Shown here: positions 43,966 through 55,421 of the stretch, one piece after another
How positions within the stretch are numbered: position 1 is the stretch's first letter
How the letters are laid out: each line of letters opens with the position of its first letter
DNA from: Brachypodium distachyon
Lineage: Eukaryota > Streptophyta > Magnoliopsida > Poales > Poaceae
Direction: 5' to 3'
Length of the DNA: 64,000 bases
Assembly (NCBI RefSeq): GCF_000005505.3
Contig: NC_016133.3
Span: 41,257,237 to 41,321,236 of the forward strand
Translations under genes and position numbers: made by a program
The notes under the pieces: generated by a model
Seen by the model: the letters and a program-made list of their open reading frames with translations, nothing else
The model's database searches: none
What the model was told of the DNA's origin: nothing

Positions 43966-46107
43966 TCAGGGGATGCCCGGCGGCATGGCGGCGGAGTCGT
44001 AGGCGGCGGGCTGCAGGACGGGGGGCGTGCCGGCCGTCTCGTCGCTGGTGGGCATGGTGTACGAGCAGCTCGCCGACGCCTCCACTTCCTGCTGCTGCTG
44101 CATCGTCGTCGCCATCGCCGGCAGGCCGCCATTGCCGTATGGGCCGCCGTCGTCTGGGCCGAGGCAGTGCTGCATGAGTGGGAAGGGCGTGGCCGGGATG
44201 AGCGTCGAGAGCAGCTCCGTGCACGTGTACGCCTGCCGCCACGCCTCGGCCTGTGAGGAGCTCGCCTCGTACACGTCCTGGTCACGGAGGTAGATCATGG
44301 GGTCGGAGGCCGCGAAGAGGTTGTGGTGGGCCGGGTTGCTGGGCCCGCCGCTGGGGTCTGAGGCCCATAGGGCCGCCGCGTCGGCGGCGAACGCGCCCAC
44401 CAGGCCGGAACCTTCCCCTGCTGCCTGCTGCGGAGCCGGGTGGTGGTGGTGGTGCACGTACATCTGCGGACCGTTCCCGCCCTGCAAAAAAAAAAACGCC
44501 GACCATATCGTCATTTTGCCATTGATCATTAACTTCCTGATACGCGATATCAGCCGCATTTGCGCTGTGATCTCGGCGGGAGATCGATGAATACCTGCAT
44601 TCCGGGCGCCGTCGGGTCGAACGGGGCCATGTGGTTGCTCAGCAAGTAATTCTGCAGTCAGCAAGTAATTGTTGAGAGATCAGGATGCACTTAATAAGAT
44701 CAATCGGCAATTCCGAGGCTAAGAAAAATCTTGTTGTTGTGAGCATGTCTATGAGCATAATATACGTATATACCTTCCTCTCGACGACTCGTGTGAGCAT
44801 GTCCATCAGGAACTTCTCGCAGCCGTCGATCTCGCTGGCGGACCCGAACGCCGCGGGATCCGGCTCAAACAGCCTGTAACACAAAACGCACATGCACCGA
44901 GTATATTCCTTTTTGAAGCACGATAAAAAAAAAGGGAAAGTAGACATAAAAGGAGAAATGTACTCCTTATTTGACTAGCAAAAACTTGCGTACCTATACC
45001 CTAAAAAGTGTCACGATACAAACAGATATATTTACGAATGAGAAAATAACGTACGGTTACGTACTACCTGGGCGTCAAGAAAAAAAAATTAGTTATGTGC
45101 TACCTGAGGCGTTCTTCAGAGATTTGGAGTTGCTGTTGCGAGCCGTAAATCTCCTGCTGAATCTCCTGCAATTCGCACAAAGAATTACTATATATCAACA
45201 CGCACGGTTGGTTTGAGATGCGAAAACTCTGTTTTTTACTGCCTCCCTCCGAACCATATTATTGTCCCAGATTTAGCAAGACAATGACAGGTAAATCTGG
45301 CCGGAGGAGGTATTATTATTCTCACCTCGATCTTCTCGTTCAATGCCCCCGGGCTGAAATTTTCCAAGCACAATCAGTAAATGGAACGGTACTATATTAA
45401 AAAAGAGAAGTGTGAATTGATGAAAGGAATATGTGTATGGGACAGGCATACTTGGCCATCTGCGTCGCCATGTCGCTCTCACGCTTAAGCCTTTGGAGCA
45501 TGCTGATGAGGTACTGCATCGTGTTGCAGTTTTGGTGAGTGCTAGATGCTGACCTTTGTTACGGATTCAAAACATAAAAGACAAAATTACTTTTACGAGT
45601 TTGTTATGGCTATATATAGCCTTTTTCTTCTTCTCACCTCCCGATTCTGGATGGGTCTGCAACAGCCACACACGAACCAAATCCAGAAAAACAAGATCAC
45701 TCGAGTCGGTCAGTAAGAGGATCCGAACATGATACTAGTATTTGGTTGTAGTATTTGTTAAGCAACGAGGCGCACTCACTCTCCCCTGTCATGGTCCGTC
45801 ATGTTGAGGTACCGGAGAAGCACGTCCTCCACGCTGATCATCACAAAGCATGCATAAACATCAGGAATTCAGATTCCGAAAGAAAGGAAACGGCGGCCGG
45901 AGAGAAGGTTAGTACTACTAACCCGTGGCGGCCGGAGAAGGGGCAGAGGCGTTTGGAAGGGGAGAACATGAGGAGTGCGATGTCGATGTCGCAGAGGACG
46001 GAGAGCTCGTATGCCTTCTTGATGAGCCCGTTCCGGCGCTTGGAGAAGGTCACGTGCCGGTTCGTGTTGTTCTCGATCCTCTTGATGGGCAGCTTCACGC
46101 GCCCCAT
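43966..46107 (-). CDS. MIKC*-type MADS-box transcription factor (AGL66/AGL104 clade)
   Basis: Nine coding exons on the minus strand: 46107-45923, 45833-45780, 45656-45638, 45513-45452, 45353-45326, 45165-45104, 44873-44774, 44651-44595, 44481-43966. All phases agree, giving 360 residues. The MADS domain (1-60, [20 protein letters not shown], ending [10 protein letters not shown]) is followed by [24 protein letters not shown], and a long helical I/K region split over several small exons, the hallmark of MIKC* genes. The C-terminal region has a His run (VHHHHHP) and a Gln run. In Arabidopsis and rice, MIKC* factors act as heterodimers in late pollen development; rice members of this clade are OsMADS62 and OsMADS68. 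Exons of 19 and 28 bases make the gene easy to mis-annotate. A small MITE sits in intron 5. Confidence 0.93.
45239..45310. mobile_element. Degraded Stowaway-like MITE in MADS intron 5
   Basis: Starts CTGCCTCCCTCCGAACCATA, ends GGCCGGAGGAGG, with TA on both sides (45237-45238, 45311-45312) and CAGATTTA facing TAAATCTG inside. It is short (72 bases) and diverged. Confidence 0.65.
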
Positions 46108-48141
46108 CGTCCCGCCCCACGGTTATTACTCACTCTAGAATAATCCCTTTTTGCGCGCGGGGGCGTACGTGTGCACGACGCCGGCGAGGAAAGCCAGCCA
46201 AGGCCCGGCCGGGATCTGTTGATCAATGGCGGTGGGGAGAAGTTCTATATGCATACGGGCCCTGGGGGCGAGGCGATCAATGGCGGGAGGAGATGGAGAA
46301 GGGTTGGGCGCCGGCAGGGAGGGAGAAGAATGGCTGGATGGAGAAGAGGCGGTTGATGGGTTTGGATGGAAGGATCGGGGCGGGCGGGTGGGAGCGGTCC
46401 TAGGAGCGGTAAAGACGGGGGGCGAAGGGTGTTGGGGAAGCTTAATTAGGTGGTGATTCGGGTTTTACACCGACCGTGCGCGTCCATGCATTTGCGTTTA
46501 CCTGCTTCTTCGGACTCCCAAGGGGCAAGGGAGAAACGAAACGGATGTGTGCATTTATAGACGAGAGATCTCTCGTGGTTATGATGCCCAAATCACCCCG
46601 CTTTGAGTGTGCCGCATCGAGGTTTTGATTTCGGGGAATCGATGCTGGTGGGTGGTGGACCAGAATAATAAGGTAATAAAGGGCCGCCGGCCGGCCGGCC
46701 GGGGAGATCAATGAATCGAGGAGGCCAGGAGTCTTGGGTCGCCGGGTATTGCAGTTAGGCAGGAGGCGGCCGGGCGTCGCGTGGTGATCAACCACGACGC
46801 CGTCGATCTCTTTCTTTGTTCTCTTCTTCCTCTGCCCTGCTATATATCTTGGTCCGCCGTTCTGGATTTGATCCGAATATCCGATGATCCGTCTAGGCTG
46901 TCCCTGTTTCTTCCTTGAGAAAGAAGTTGAGTTCTTCTTTTTTCTTTTCTTTTCTTTTCCCACCAGCAAGATACACACGGGTCGTCTCGCGCCGTACGGC
47001 CGGCCGTGCGCACGTGGCTCGCACTCTCCTCGCAACGGCCTGTGGATCGCGATAAGGAAGGAGAGTTCGCCGACCAATAACGGGCCGGCCCATCCTTCGC
47101 GCTCTCCGATCTACCGAACAAGCACTGAGCTGTTTCCTTGTTGCCGCCTCCGTCCGGTAAATTCCCCACTTTTCTTACTCCCAACTCTTCCCCGGCCGCC
47201 ACTCTGCAGTAACAGGCAAAGACAACAGATGCCGTATTTGGCTGCGCTCTCTGTAAACCGGATTGCACCTACTGGCTATTGGACAATCATCCAAAGGCTA
47301 GAGCACCTTTTTCTCTGGCTGGTCCTCCCGATGTATGTGTGTATGGATGGTGTTGCAGCTGAGTAGCACGTCCCTTTTTCTTCCTATCCCCTACTGCACT
47401 CCTTCCTGTTTGCGTGTCTGTCTTCCTCCTCCTCTTCCTCATCCTCAGCCCGTCCTTGCTTCCTTCAGACGCACACAAACAACAGTTTCAATGCAGCAAA
47501 CAAAGGCGCGCTCAAGCATGAAACGGGCGAGGCTTCAGTCAGAGATAAGGTAATTAATGGGTGATGTTGCCTTCCTGCCTGGCTCCCTGAATGCCATCTG
47601 AGAAGCACACCACCGTGCCTGGCGTGGCTCCTGGTTGGCATTGAGGGAGTCATGCAGGGTTGCAGGGTACGTCCTCGCTTACTCCCTTCACTCTCCCCCC
47701 TCAATGCTTTCTGGACTGGACGCCTCTCCAGTTAGCTCACTACTCATATTCAAAAGGCATAACCAAAAGCTGTAGTAAAAAAACTGTTTCTTCTTCTAGA
47801 ATTATATATTCTAACATGAATAGTATTTTCTTAAAGCTAATTATAGGACTAAATAATGCACAAACTAGAATAGTGCACTCTGTTGAGAAGAACAATCATT
47901 TCAAACTAGAATAGTACTAGTAGAAAACAGAAACCAATTGAGAAGACCAATATTCTGACAGCCAAATGATTTCATGACCGTAACATACTGGCAACACTAA
48001 GAATAAGGTTTGAAAGATGACACTGTCAATACTAGGGGCCCTGTCAATTTACATTGTTCTTGATAGCAAAACCTTCTTTGCTCGCAGCCGTGAGAGTGTT
48101 CAAAGTGGTGATTGTTTGCATATAGCTTTCTCGAAAGAGCT
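46108..48141. other. MADS upstream region and RGLG 3' flank
   Basis: 46108-46560 is purine/GC-rich and probably the MADS leader and promoter. (CCGG)n occurs near 46685-46705. Pyrimidine-rich tracts lie at 46935-46965 and 47410-47450. The remainder is AT-rich. No gene recognised. Confidence 0.5.
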
Positions 48142-50852
48142 TCAGTAGAGCCTAATTCTTGAGGTGATCACCCTCTGGCAGAGGGGGCAAACCTTCAGCT
48201 CCTTACCACAGTCAGCGCATGTCTGCATTCCAAGGCATCATACGTTTATCAGTTCATAGCTCAAGATGCAACACCAGAAAGATCAACATTATTAGGACAC
48301 ATTTTCAAGACGTTCTAATACCTGGTGCCCACAGCCAAAAGCCAGGTTCTTTGCTTCGGTCCAGCAGATTGGACAGGTCTGCACAGACAGGAGTTCAGGA
48401 TGGATACAAGTCTCAAATAACCATAACAGTATGCATGCAAAAGCATAGAATTATAATGTGACCTCTTATTGTTTAGAAGACCGAAACAACATACCTGTTG
48501 ATCACCAATATCACTGTCCTGTCTAGGTGATGAGGCATTCTTCTGTGGCCACCCATAGCTAGTGCTAGTTGATTGGGTCTGCTTGACTGGTGAATATTCA
48601 GGGTATCTTTGAGAAACACTCACAGGTGGAGGTAACACTGATCGATGCGGAAATCCTCTTCGTCTCCTTCTCAAAAGAAAATGAAAAGTCAGGATCACTG
48701 CTGCAAAATACTAGGTGTTTCGATTAGCAATATTTTGAGTGTGATTAGAGTATAATACCCAAGAAGCTGGAGATTCATTGCTGCCTTGAATTGAGCAGGG
48801 ATCTCCATGAGCGCTGAAAGAGCAAATTCTGCCTCCTTTTTGCTGGTAGGAATAGGTCTTGACATAATCTCTGTGAAGTTCACAAACTGCATTTGAACCA
48901 ACATAAGTATTTCCCATGATTCATCCAAGTATGGAGGTCCATTCAGCAAATATTAACAAAACAATTTACCTGGAAATTATCAAATGCACGAGAAGGTATG
49001 TTGTCATCAAATTGCCTCATCATGTCCCATGGCCCATCACCGACTCCAACAAGCACAATTGACAAAGGGTAGTCACTGCAAGAACATGCCATATTTGTGT
49101 TGAAATGTAAGAGCGCAATACGTAAGTTAATACAACTTGACAATTATTATCTGAATCGTGTAAATATTAGGTATATGATTACCTTGCTTTCACAATGGCA
49201 TCTATAGTTTCGCATTCCTGTGTGCTCAACTTGCCATTACCTGTGTCAACACTGCGAGTAACCTGTGCAGATTTGCACGGAATGCATAATAATGTATTTA
49301 TTATTATTATTATTATTATTTGTAAAGAAATACCTAGTTTTGTTGTACTGTTCTTGTTAGAAAATAATCAGCACGGTACTAAGAGAATTGGAGTATTGGT
49401 ACAAGAAAAAAACCTGTCCATCTGCTATTATAAGCAAGACATGATATTGTCCACCAGTACTATCCACAATACCAATAGCAGTCTCAATCATAGGTGCAAA
49501 TGAAGTAGGACCTATTGAGAACAGTCAAAACATATAACCCAAATTAATTTATTCCTCCATCCAACAAAGGATGTCTCAACTTTGACTGAATTTGAATGCA
49601 TTTATACATTAAGTCATGTCCAGATACATCTAAATTTTGACAAACTTGAGACATCTTTTGTTGGACGGAGAGAGTAGTATTGTTTAGTTTAACGCTTGAA
49701 AACACTAATACACTAACCAGCCAAACGAAGCTGTGGAACAATTTCTTTGTATCGTCCAAGTGCTTGTTCGAAGCCATCACATGGTTGGTTGTCAGGGTAG
49801 AAGCTAAATACCTGCTGATCATGAGTTGTAGCTGCAGTATGGAAATGAGATTGTTATATATTTATCAATTTCATGTGCCAAGGAAGGGCTTAAGGCATGT
49901 CAAGAACTGACCATCGCCGAACCCAAAGCATGGTATCAGGTTGTCCTCATCAAACCGTGCGAGGGTTCTCCCTATGATGGATATTGCCTGTTCATATGGG
50001 TTTGGAATATCCCCTAAAGCGTGCAGGCACCGGTTGTGGAAGGACACTTTGCCTAATTAAGAACAGTAAACATAAATCGCCAGTCCTTTACGAATAAGAT
50101 AAAAAGAAAAGGAAAATAATGTACTGATGAAGTTCGAACAAACCTGACCACTCATTGCTCTTGGTGAAATCAATCCCAACGATCAGATTTGAGGACTCCA
50201 GCCCAGCATGTGCTAGAGCATCAGTGACCTATGTTAAGAGGGGAAACAGTAATGGCATCATGCTTCAGTAACTAAAAGGAAATTGTACTTGCACATAAAG
50301 GGCAGAGTCCCCAAAAAACAACTTGGGGTGCATAATGCAGCTAGATCCAACAGTCCATGACATCTTGACAAATGAAGAACTTTACATTTACTTTAAGAAT
50401 CAGTGCACGATTCTAAAACTTGACACATTTAGGAATTTTGGTCAGAGACAAACAGAACACATAATTTAAGTCACGTGAACAATCTCAAATTATCATACAG
50501 AGGAATATGAAGCATTTAGTTGAGCACATGGAACAAATCCACTCTCATTCAACACGGTCAGATACTCCGTACACCACTACTCATGAACCACGGAACTATT
50601 TCCAGCCAATCGATCGAAGCAACCCACAGGGTACTGCTGTACTAGGCAGGCAATGCACGATTGCAGAATTTTTTTTTCTTCTGAATTTCGAAATAAAGGT
50701 TCTTGTCTTGTGAGCGATTGGCGATCTACCTGCTCCAGGGTATGGTAATCGTCGCCGAACTTGGCGAAGCGGTTGGTGTTCTTGCCGTGGTCGCGGTTGC
50801 GGTCATGCTGCTGCCCCGCCGACGAGTTCTCCTTGGAGCAGCTCACCCCCAT
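48142..50852 (-). CDS. RGLG: RGLG-type E3 ubiquitin ligase (copine/vWFA domain plus RING)
   Basis: Eleven coding exons on the minus strand: 50852-50730, 50228-50144, 50052-49912, 49831-49718, 49511-49414, 49262-49183, 49075-48970, 48886-48759, 48669-48495, 48378-48322, 48222-48142. The joined product is 395 residues with consistent phases. The N-terminus MGVSCSKE offers Gly2 for myristoylation, as in known RGLG proteins. A copine/von Willebrand A-like domain (about 50-290) has a metal-site motif DFTKS at 61-65. The C-terminal RING is C3HC4: C352, C355, C366, H368, C371, C374, C381, C384. Arabidopsis RGLG1/2 form Lys63-linked ubiquitin chains at the plasma membrane and act in auxin, ABA and drought responses; RGLG3/4 act in jasmonate signalling. 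Which paralogue group this belongs to is not resolved. Intron 4 carries a Stowaway MITE. Confidence 0.94.
49296..49320. repeat. (ATT)n microsatellite in RGLG intron 5
   Basis: About eight ATT units, inside the intron between the fifth and sixth coding exons. Confidence 0.85.
49552..49674. mobile_element. Stowaway-type MITE in RGLG intron 4
   Basis: Ends TTCCTCCATCCAACAAAGGA and the complement of CTCTCTCCGTCCAACAAAAG, with GATGTCTCAA facing inward on both sides. TA target sites are at 49550-49551 and 49675-49676. Length 123 bases. Confidence 0.88.
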
Positions 50853-52500
50853 GGCAGTCTGTCCCCGCCTAATCAATCAATGGATCGACCCCGTCTCTCT
50901 CTGAACAACAAACAAACCAAGAATGACAAAAAAAACCAACAGAACTAGCAGCCTCACAAAGAGCGAACCGATCTTAGGGAGAAAAGGAGGTAGGTAGGGT
51001 TTAGCAGAGCAACCTGGAAAAGAAGAAGAACCCTCGCCAAGAAGAGACGAGAAGCGCGAGGGGAGCGAATCAAGCAAAGCCAAGATAAGATATACCGTGA
51101 AACAGCAGACGAGTAAAACCCAGGAATTTAAGTAGGGGGGATTAAATCAAGCTCGCATTGCGCGAGGAATACTTCGAGAGAAAGGAACCAACCCGTGGCG
51201 TGGCGAGGGAGGAAACTGTTGAAGCCCCAAATCGAGCAACGGTGGAGTCGATTCAAAAAAAAAAAGTTGAAACGAACGAACAGACAGGGCAAACTTTGGA
51301 CTTTAGTTGGTGGAGATAAGCACGACTGGACGAGGAGAGTTATTCGACTTCGTTCTACTTTGGGGTGGGCTCGATTTAGGTTCCGGGAAGTTGCGCCGAT
51401 GGGCCCAAATGCCTCGAAATAGTGGACTCGAATAAACGCAGACCATCTCTCTCAAAAAAAAAATCTCTCTAAAAAAAAGAATAAACGCAAAAAATAAATA
51501 AAAACTTCTTCTCTAAGAAAGTAAAAAATGCAGACCCCCCCGCCCCCGTAAAAAAAAAGGTAAAAATGCAGACCCAACTGTGGTGAGTAGCTAGAAATGT
51601 TCAGGGCGAATGTGTGATGCGCCACGGAACATTGAGAATCATGCCTTGGAAGGGAAGATGAGCAGAAATAGGGTGCATATTTTTGCTTGTTTCTGGTCTA
51701 GACACGCCGATCTTATCGACACACCCGTGCACAATTGTTTAAAGAGAAAGGTTCGTCAAAGTTTTTTTTTTTAAAACACACACAGAAAACCTAACATGCA
51801 ATTTTTTAGTTTTATGAGGCGAACGATCAATCAAAGCGAGGAAAAAGAAAGCAGGTGGACAGGTTCTGCATAGTGGATATATTGATCCAAGCACCTGTTT
51901 CCCGTGCTGAAGAGGACCAGGAGTGCGTGGCATTTTGGCTTGGTACCTTTTGTTTCCTGATCCACTTCACATCAATCACAAGCCCCGGCGCGATCGAGAC
52001 CACGATCATCTGCGATGCTAGAAATGTGATCGATCCGACGGCTTCATGCATCAAGACCCTTTTGCCCAACGTTGGGGCGCTGGAATTTCTGCTATGAATC
52101 GTGTGCCAACACAGCCACTTTGGCCAGTCGATCCGGCACAGACCATGGCACTTCGAACCGGCAGGTGGTTCGAGTCAGAAGAGACACCAACTGAGCTAGT
52201 ACACTTCCTTCAACAGTAACTGAGCTAGTACCTGAAAGTCTTGCTACCAGATAATAACATTCTAGGTATCACAGTCACAGAGCTACAGGTAAACACAGAG
52301 GGGAAACCCAGGATTACAGTACAGGACACAGTACAGCAGGGTCCATTCCCCGTTTACTCAAAGGACAGACAAGACAAGACAAACCAGGACCATCGCCGCC
52401 ACTCTGCCCTTGGCCCTTCTGGGCATGGCTGGACAGAGAACAGGACGGCACGAAACAACAGACCCTAGAGACGGCCGTCGTCGGTAGTCTGCGGTCCCCT
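50853..52500. other. RGLG upstream region and FHA2 3' flank
   Basis: 50853-51200 should hold the RGLG leader and promoter. Poly-A/CT-rich low-complexity patches lie at 51450-51560. 51560-52500 shows no gene, only short frames. Confidence 0.5.
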
Positions 52501-55421
52501 CTAGGAGAGCAAGGAGACCAGGGAGACAAACTCCGAGATCGCCCGGCCCTTGCACTTGGTGTTGATCACAAAGTGCTCCGGGTACTTCCTCAGCAGCCCC
52601 AGCAGGCCAAACCATGGCCTCCCCTTTGCTTCAACCGGCGACCATTCCTCCGCAGTCAGGTACTTCCGCACCCTGCTGTGGTGCCACACGTTGCCAAACT
52701 GGTCCACGAGCTGCGAGCAGGCAAGAAAGATTTTAGGGTTTGCATATATGCATGTGCCGACAACGTCCTTTGTATTGTGCGCACATGCCAGCATGTGTGT
52801 ATGCATACATATGCAGATAAATGCAGCAAGCAAGATGAGATGGCTACCACAAATTTATTACATGACTGGGTGAGTGAAAGAAACAAGATAATCAGAAAAG
52901 GGAAACTGCAACAACGGAGTTATGAATTTACAGGAGTTAAATGGATGTAGTATGTTTGTGCCTGAGTGGTCCCTATGTTGTGTAGTACTCCCTCCGTTTC
53001 CAATTGATTGGCGTCAGCACTTTTTCAAAAACAAAACCTGTTAATTTCCGAAATCAACCCGCAGTACACATCTTCAATTGAACGTGGACTGCGGGTCGAT
53101 TCCGGGAAATAGCAAGTTTTCTTTGCAAAAGTGACGGCGCAATCAAATAGGTACAGAGGGAGTAATATGTTAATTTCATATGAATAATGAATGGTTAATG
53201 ATAAGCAAAGCAATATCAATAATAATAATGTAGAGAATTGGTCAGAATGGCAGGATATCCCAATCTGTAGCACAAGGAATCAAATCAGAAGTCAAAAGGT
53301 TTCTAGATGGCTATCAAAGGATATACTTACGAGTCATCCCATTACTTGTACTGTAGAAGATTATGCGACTCAAAAACTATCTTTTGTCAAAAGCCAATAC
53401 TCCACAGTACAAAACATGTGCGAATGACAAGTGAGGTATGCTAGCATTTGTTTCAATCCCACAGACACGATATGGTATTTGCAAGTAACTGTATATCCTC
53501 CTACAGACTACAACTAAGCTATTAGAATAAGTAGCAGCATAACCTAGACTGCTACCAGAATATACATGCATGCATGGAATGGTGCTCCTCACAATCTGGA
53601 TCATGTGGTTCAGATCGAGAGGCAGGGACGCTAGCACCTGACTTCTATCCCCGGATGATATTCTCAGAGTATATGTTCACATGACCACTAATTTTAATCA
53701 AAGTTTCCTTTTTCAGTGTTGCAAATCGTAATGGTACTCTTATGTTAAAAAATAAATGTAATGATATGGTCTATCCCATCAATGTATAAACAACAGAAAC
53801 TACTTTCAGTAGATTAAAGTTAAACTTCTCCAAGCCACAGCTGATATATGTGTTTTCCATGACAAACCTCTGTATGGAGTTTTCTCATAGGCATCCATTC
53901 TCCAGGACCACAGAGGTCAGATAACACGGTCGCAACAGATGACACGACTTCCTTCTCTTCCATTTGCAGGAGCTGCTGATTGTCCATATCCTTGTCACCC
54001 CTTGGTCTTACATCTGATATATTTTCTGCACAAGATAGAAGCCAGCTGAGGTCAAGATCAAACAAATGTTTCACCACATGACATCAAAAGTAACAAGTTT
54101 GGTCCGTCTGTTGACATAGCTCCCAACAAATATGATACAGTAACAGATTTTGGAACTACAGGACCATAACTGCAAACAAGAATAAAGTTCAGCAACAGCT
54201 TTCCAAACTTACATTGTACCATTTACTAATTTTGCCATAGCAGTAGAAATAGCCTAGGAAAATATAGTTAATTTCCCACTAGATGTTAAGATGAAAATCA
54301 TCAATCCATTCAGATTGACACATCTTGATGTGTATCTTTTGATGTGCAAATATAACTGCATCTCCTGTGCTTTTTTTAATTATTCCTAACAAAAGGCAAA
54401 AATCATAAGAGATGCAGCTATCTTTACACAGCAAAGAGATACATATAAAGATGCGCCACTTCAGACATTAAGGATAATGTTCACACAGAAGAGCACTTGC
54501 AAGAGTAACTAATGATGATATGTCCGTGTGCCATAAATACGTGACCAGAGTTCCGTAAGAGGACCATAGAGATAAATATTTCCTATAACAGTATATTTAA
54601 TGTGTAATAGTGCATATTCTACATATTTTGCCTCTAATATGTAATGTTGACATATCATCATTATCTTACTTTGGTAGCCATGAGCAGTAACATGCAAATA
54701 ACTACAAGAAAATACAGTAAAAATTGCGAAGCAAGGATCACGTACCACCTTCACCCAGTGTTTCTATTGCTTCAACATTGATTCGGTGCCCACCATAAAT
54801 GCCCAGATCTCCAGAAGGCTTCTTGGTTCTCTTTATCAACTTGCCCCTGGTTCCACTTTCATTGATACCATTCCGAATGTCATCACCCTCTCGGCCATAA
54901 TCACCTTCAAAGGGCTGGTCATGGTAATTGGACACATTTGGGTGGCCTGGCCGCACAAAGGATGGCGGCAGGATCTGTGTCGGAATAACAGGGACTTGTC
55001 GAGCAGCGGCAAATGAGGCAAAGATAGATCGCGCGGGCAGGAGGAAATAAAACTTCTTGTCTCCGATCTGAAGGAGATCCTGCGAGTCAAGCTTAACAGG
55101 AGGGTTCCCAGGGAGGTGCAGGACACCCTCGACAAGGCAGCCGTTCTTGCCGATGACATCTAGGGCGAATCGGCGGCGCTGGAAGTCATAAAATATCCGG
55201 GCATGGTGGCGCGAAATGTTCATGCCTCCACCAAGGCTGGAGAGATCCACATCCACTGACGATTTCTTGCTGTTACGTCCCAGCATGATCGAGTAGGTCT
55301 GCATGTAATACTCAAAATCCTCACCCTGCAGCTTCGCGAACCCTGCCTCCACTTCACCATCACCACCTTTAGATCCGGAAGGCATTGCGCCAGCACCTGC
55401 AGTAGACTTGACCTGAGGCAT
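52501..55421 (-). CDS. FHA2: FHA2-like forkhead-associated domain protein
   Basis: Three coding exons on the minus strand: 55421-54746, 54025-53868, 52710-52501; phases agree, 347 residues. The start is ATG 55421 (MPQVKSTAGAGA); an in-frame ATG at 55385 is an alternative. The FHA domain (about 30-115) has the phosphothreonine-binding residues Gly48-Arg49 and Ser70-Arg71-His72 and then KNGCLVEGVLHLPGNPPVKL. The C-terminal part (CGPGEWMPMRKLHTE joined to LVDQFGNVWHHSRVRKYL) is a winged-helix-like region typical of FHA2/FHL1 proteins. Arabidopsis FHA2 is nuclear and affects stamen development, and related fungal Fhl1 regulates ribosomal-protein genes; the role here is inferred. A leader intron (55609 to 55472) is suggested by splice motifs, placing an 8-codon upstream frame right after the junction. 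Confidence 0.9.
52988..53162. mobile_element. Stowaway-type MITE in the FHA2 second intron
   Basis: Starts CTCCCTCCGTTTCCAATTGA and ends with the complement of CTCCCTCTGTACCTATTTGA, with TA at 52986-52987 and 53163-53164. Length 175 bases; no coding content. Confidence 0.88.

Noticed and set aside
46685..46705. (CCGG)n tract as a regulatory or structural element
   Set aside because: A short simple repeat in GC-rich promoter-like DNA; no further evidence.
53590..53640. Minus-strand stretch VLASLPLDLNHMIQIV preceded by an AG, looking like an extra FHA2 exon
   Set aside because: Exon 2 and the last exon already join in phase, and the joined KLHTE-LVDQFGNVWHH matches FHA2 proteins without a gap, so an added exon would break the conserved region.
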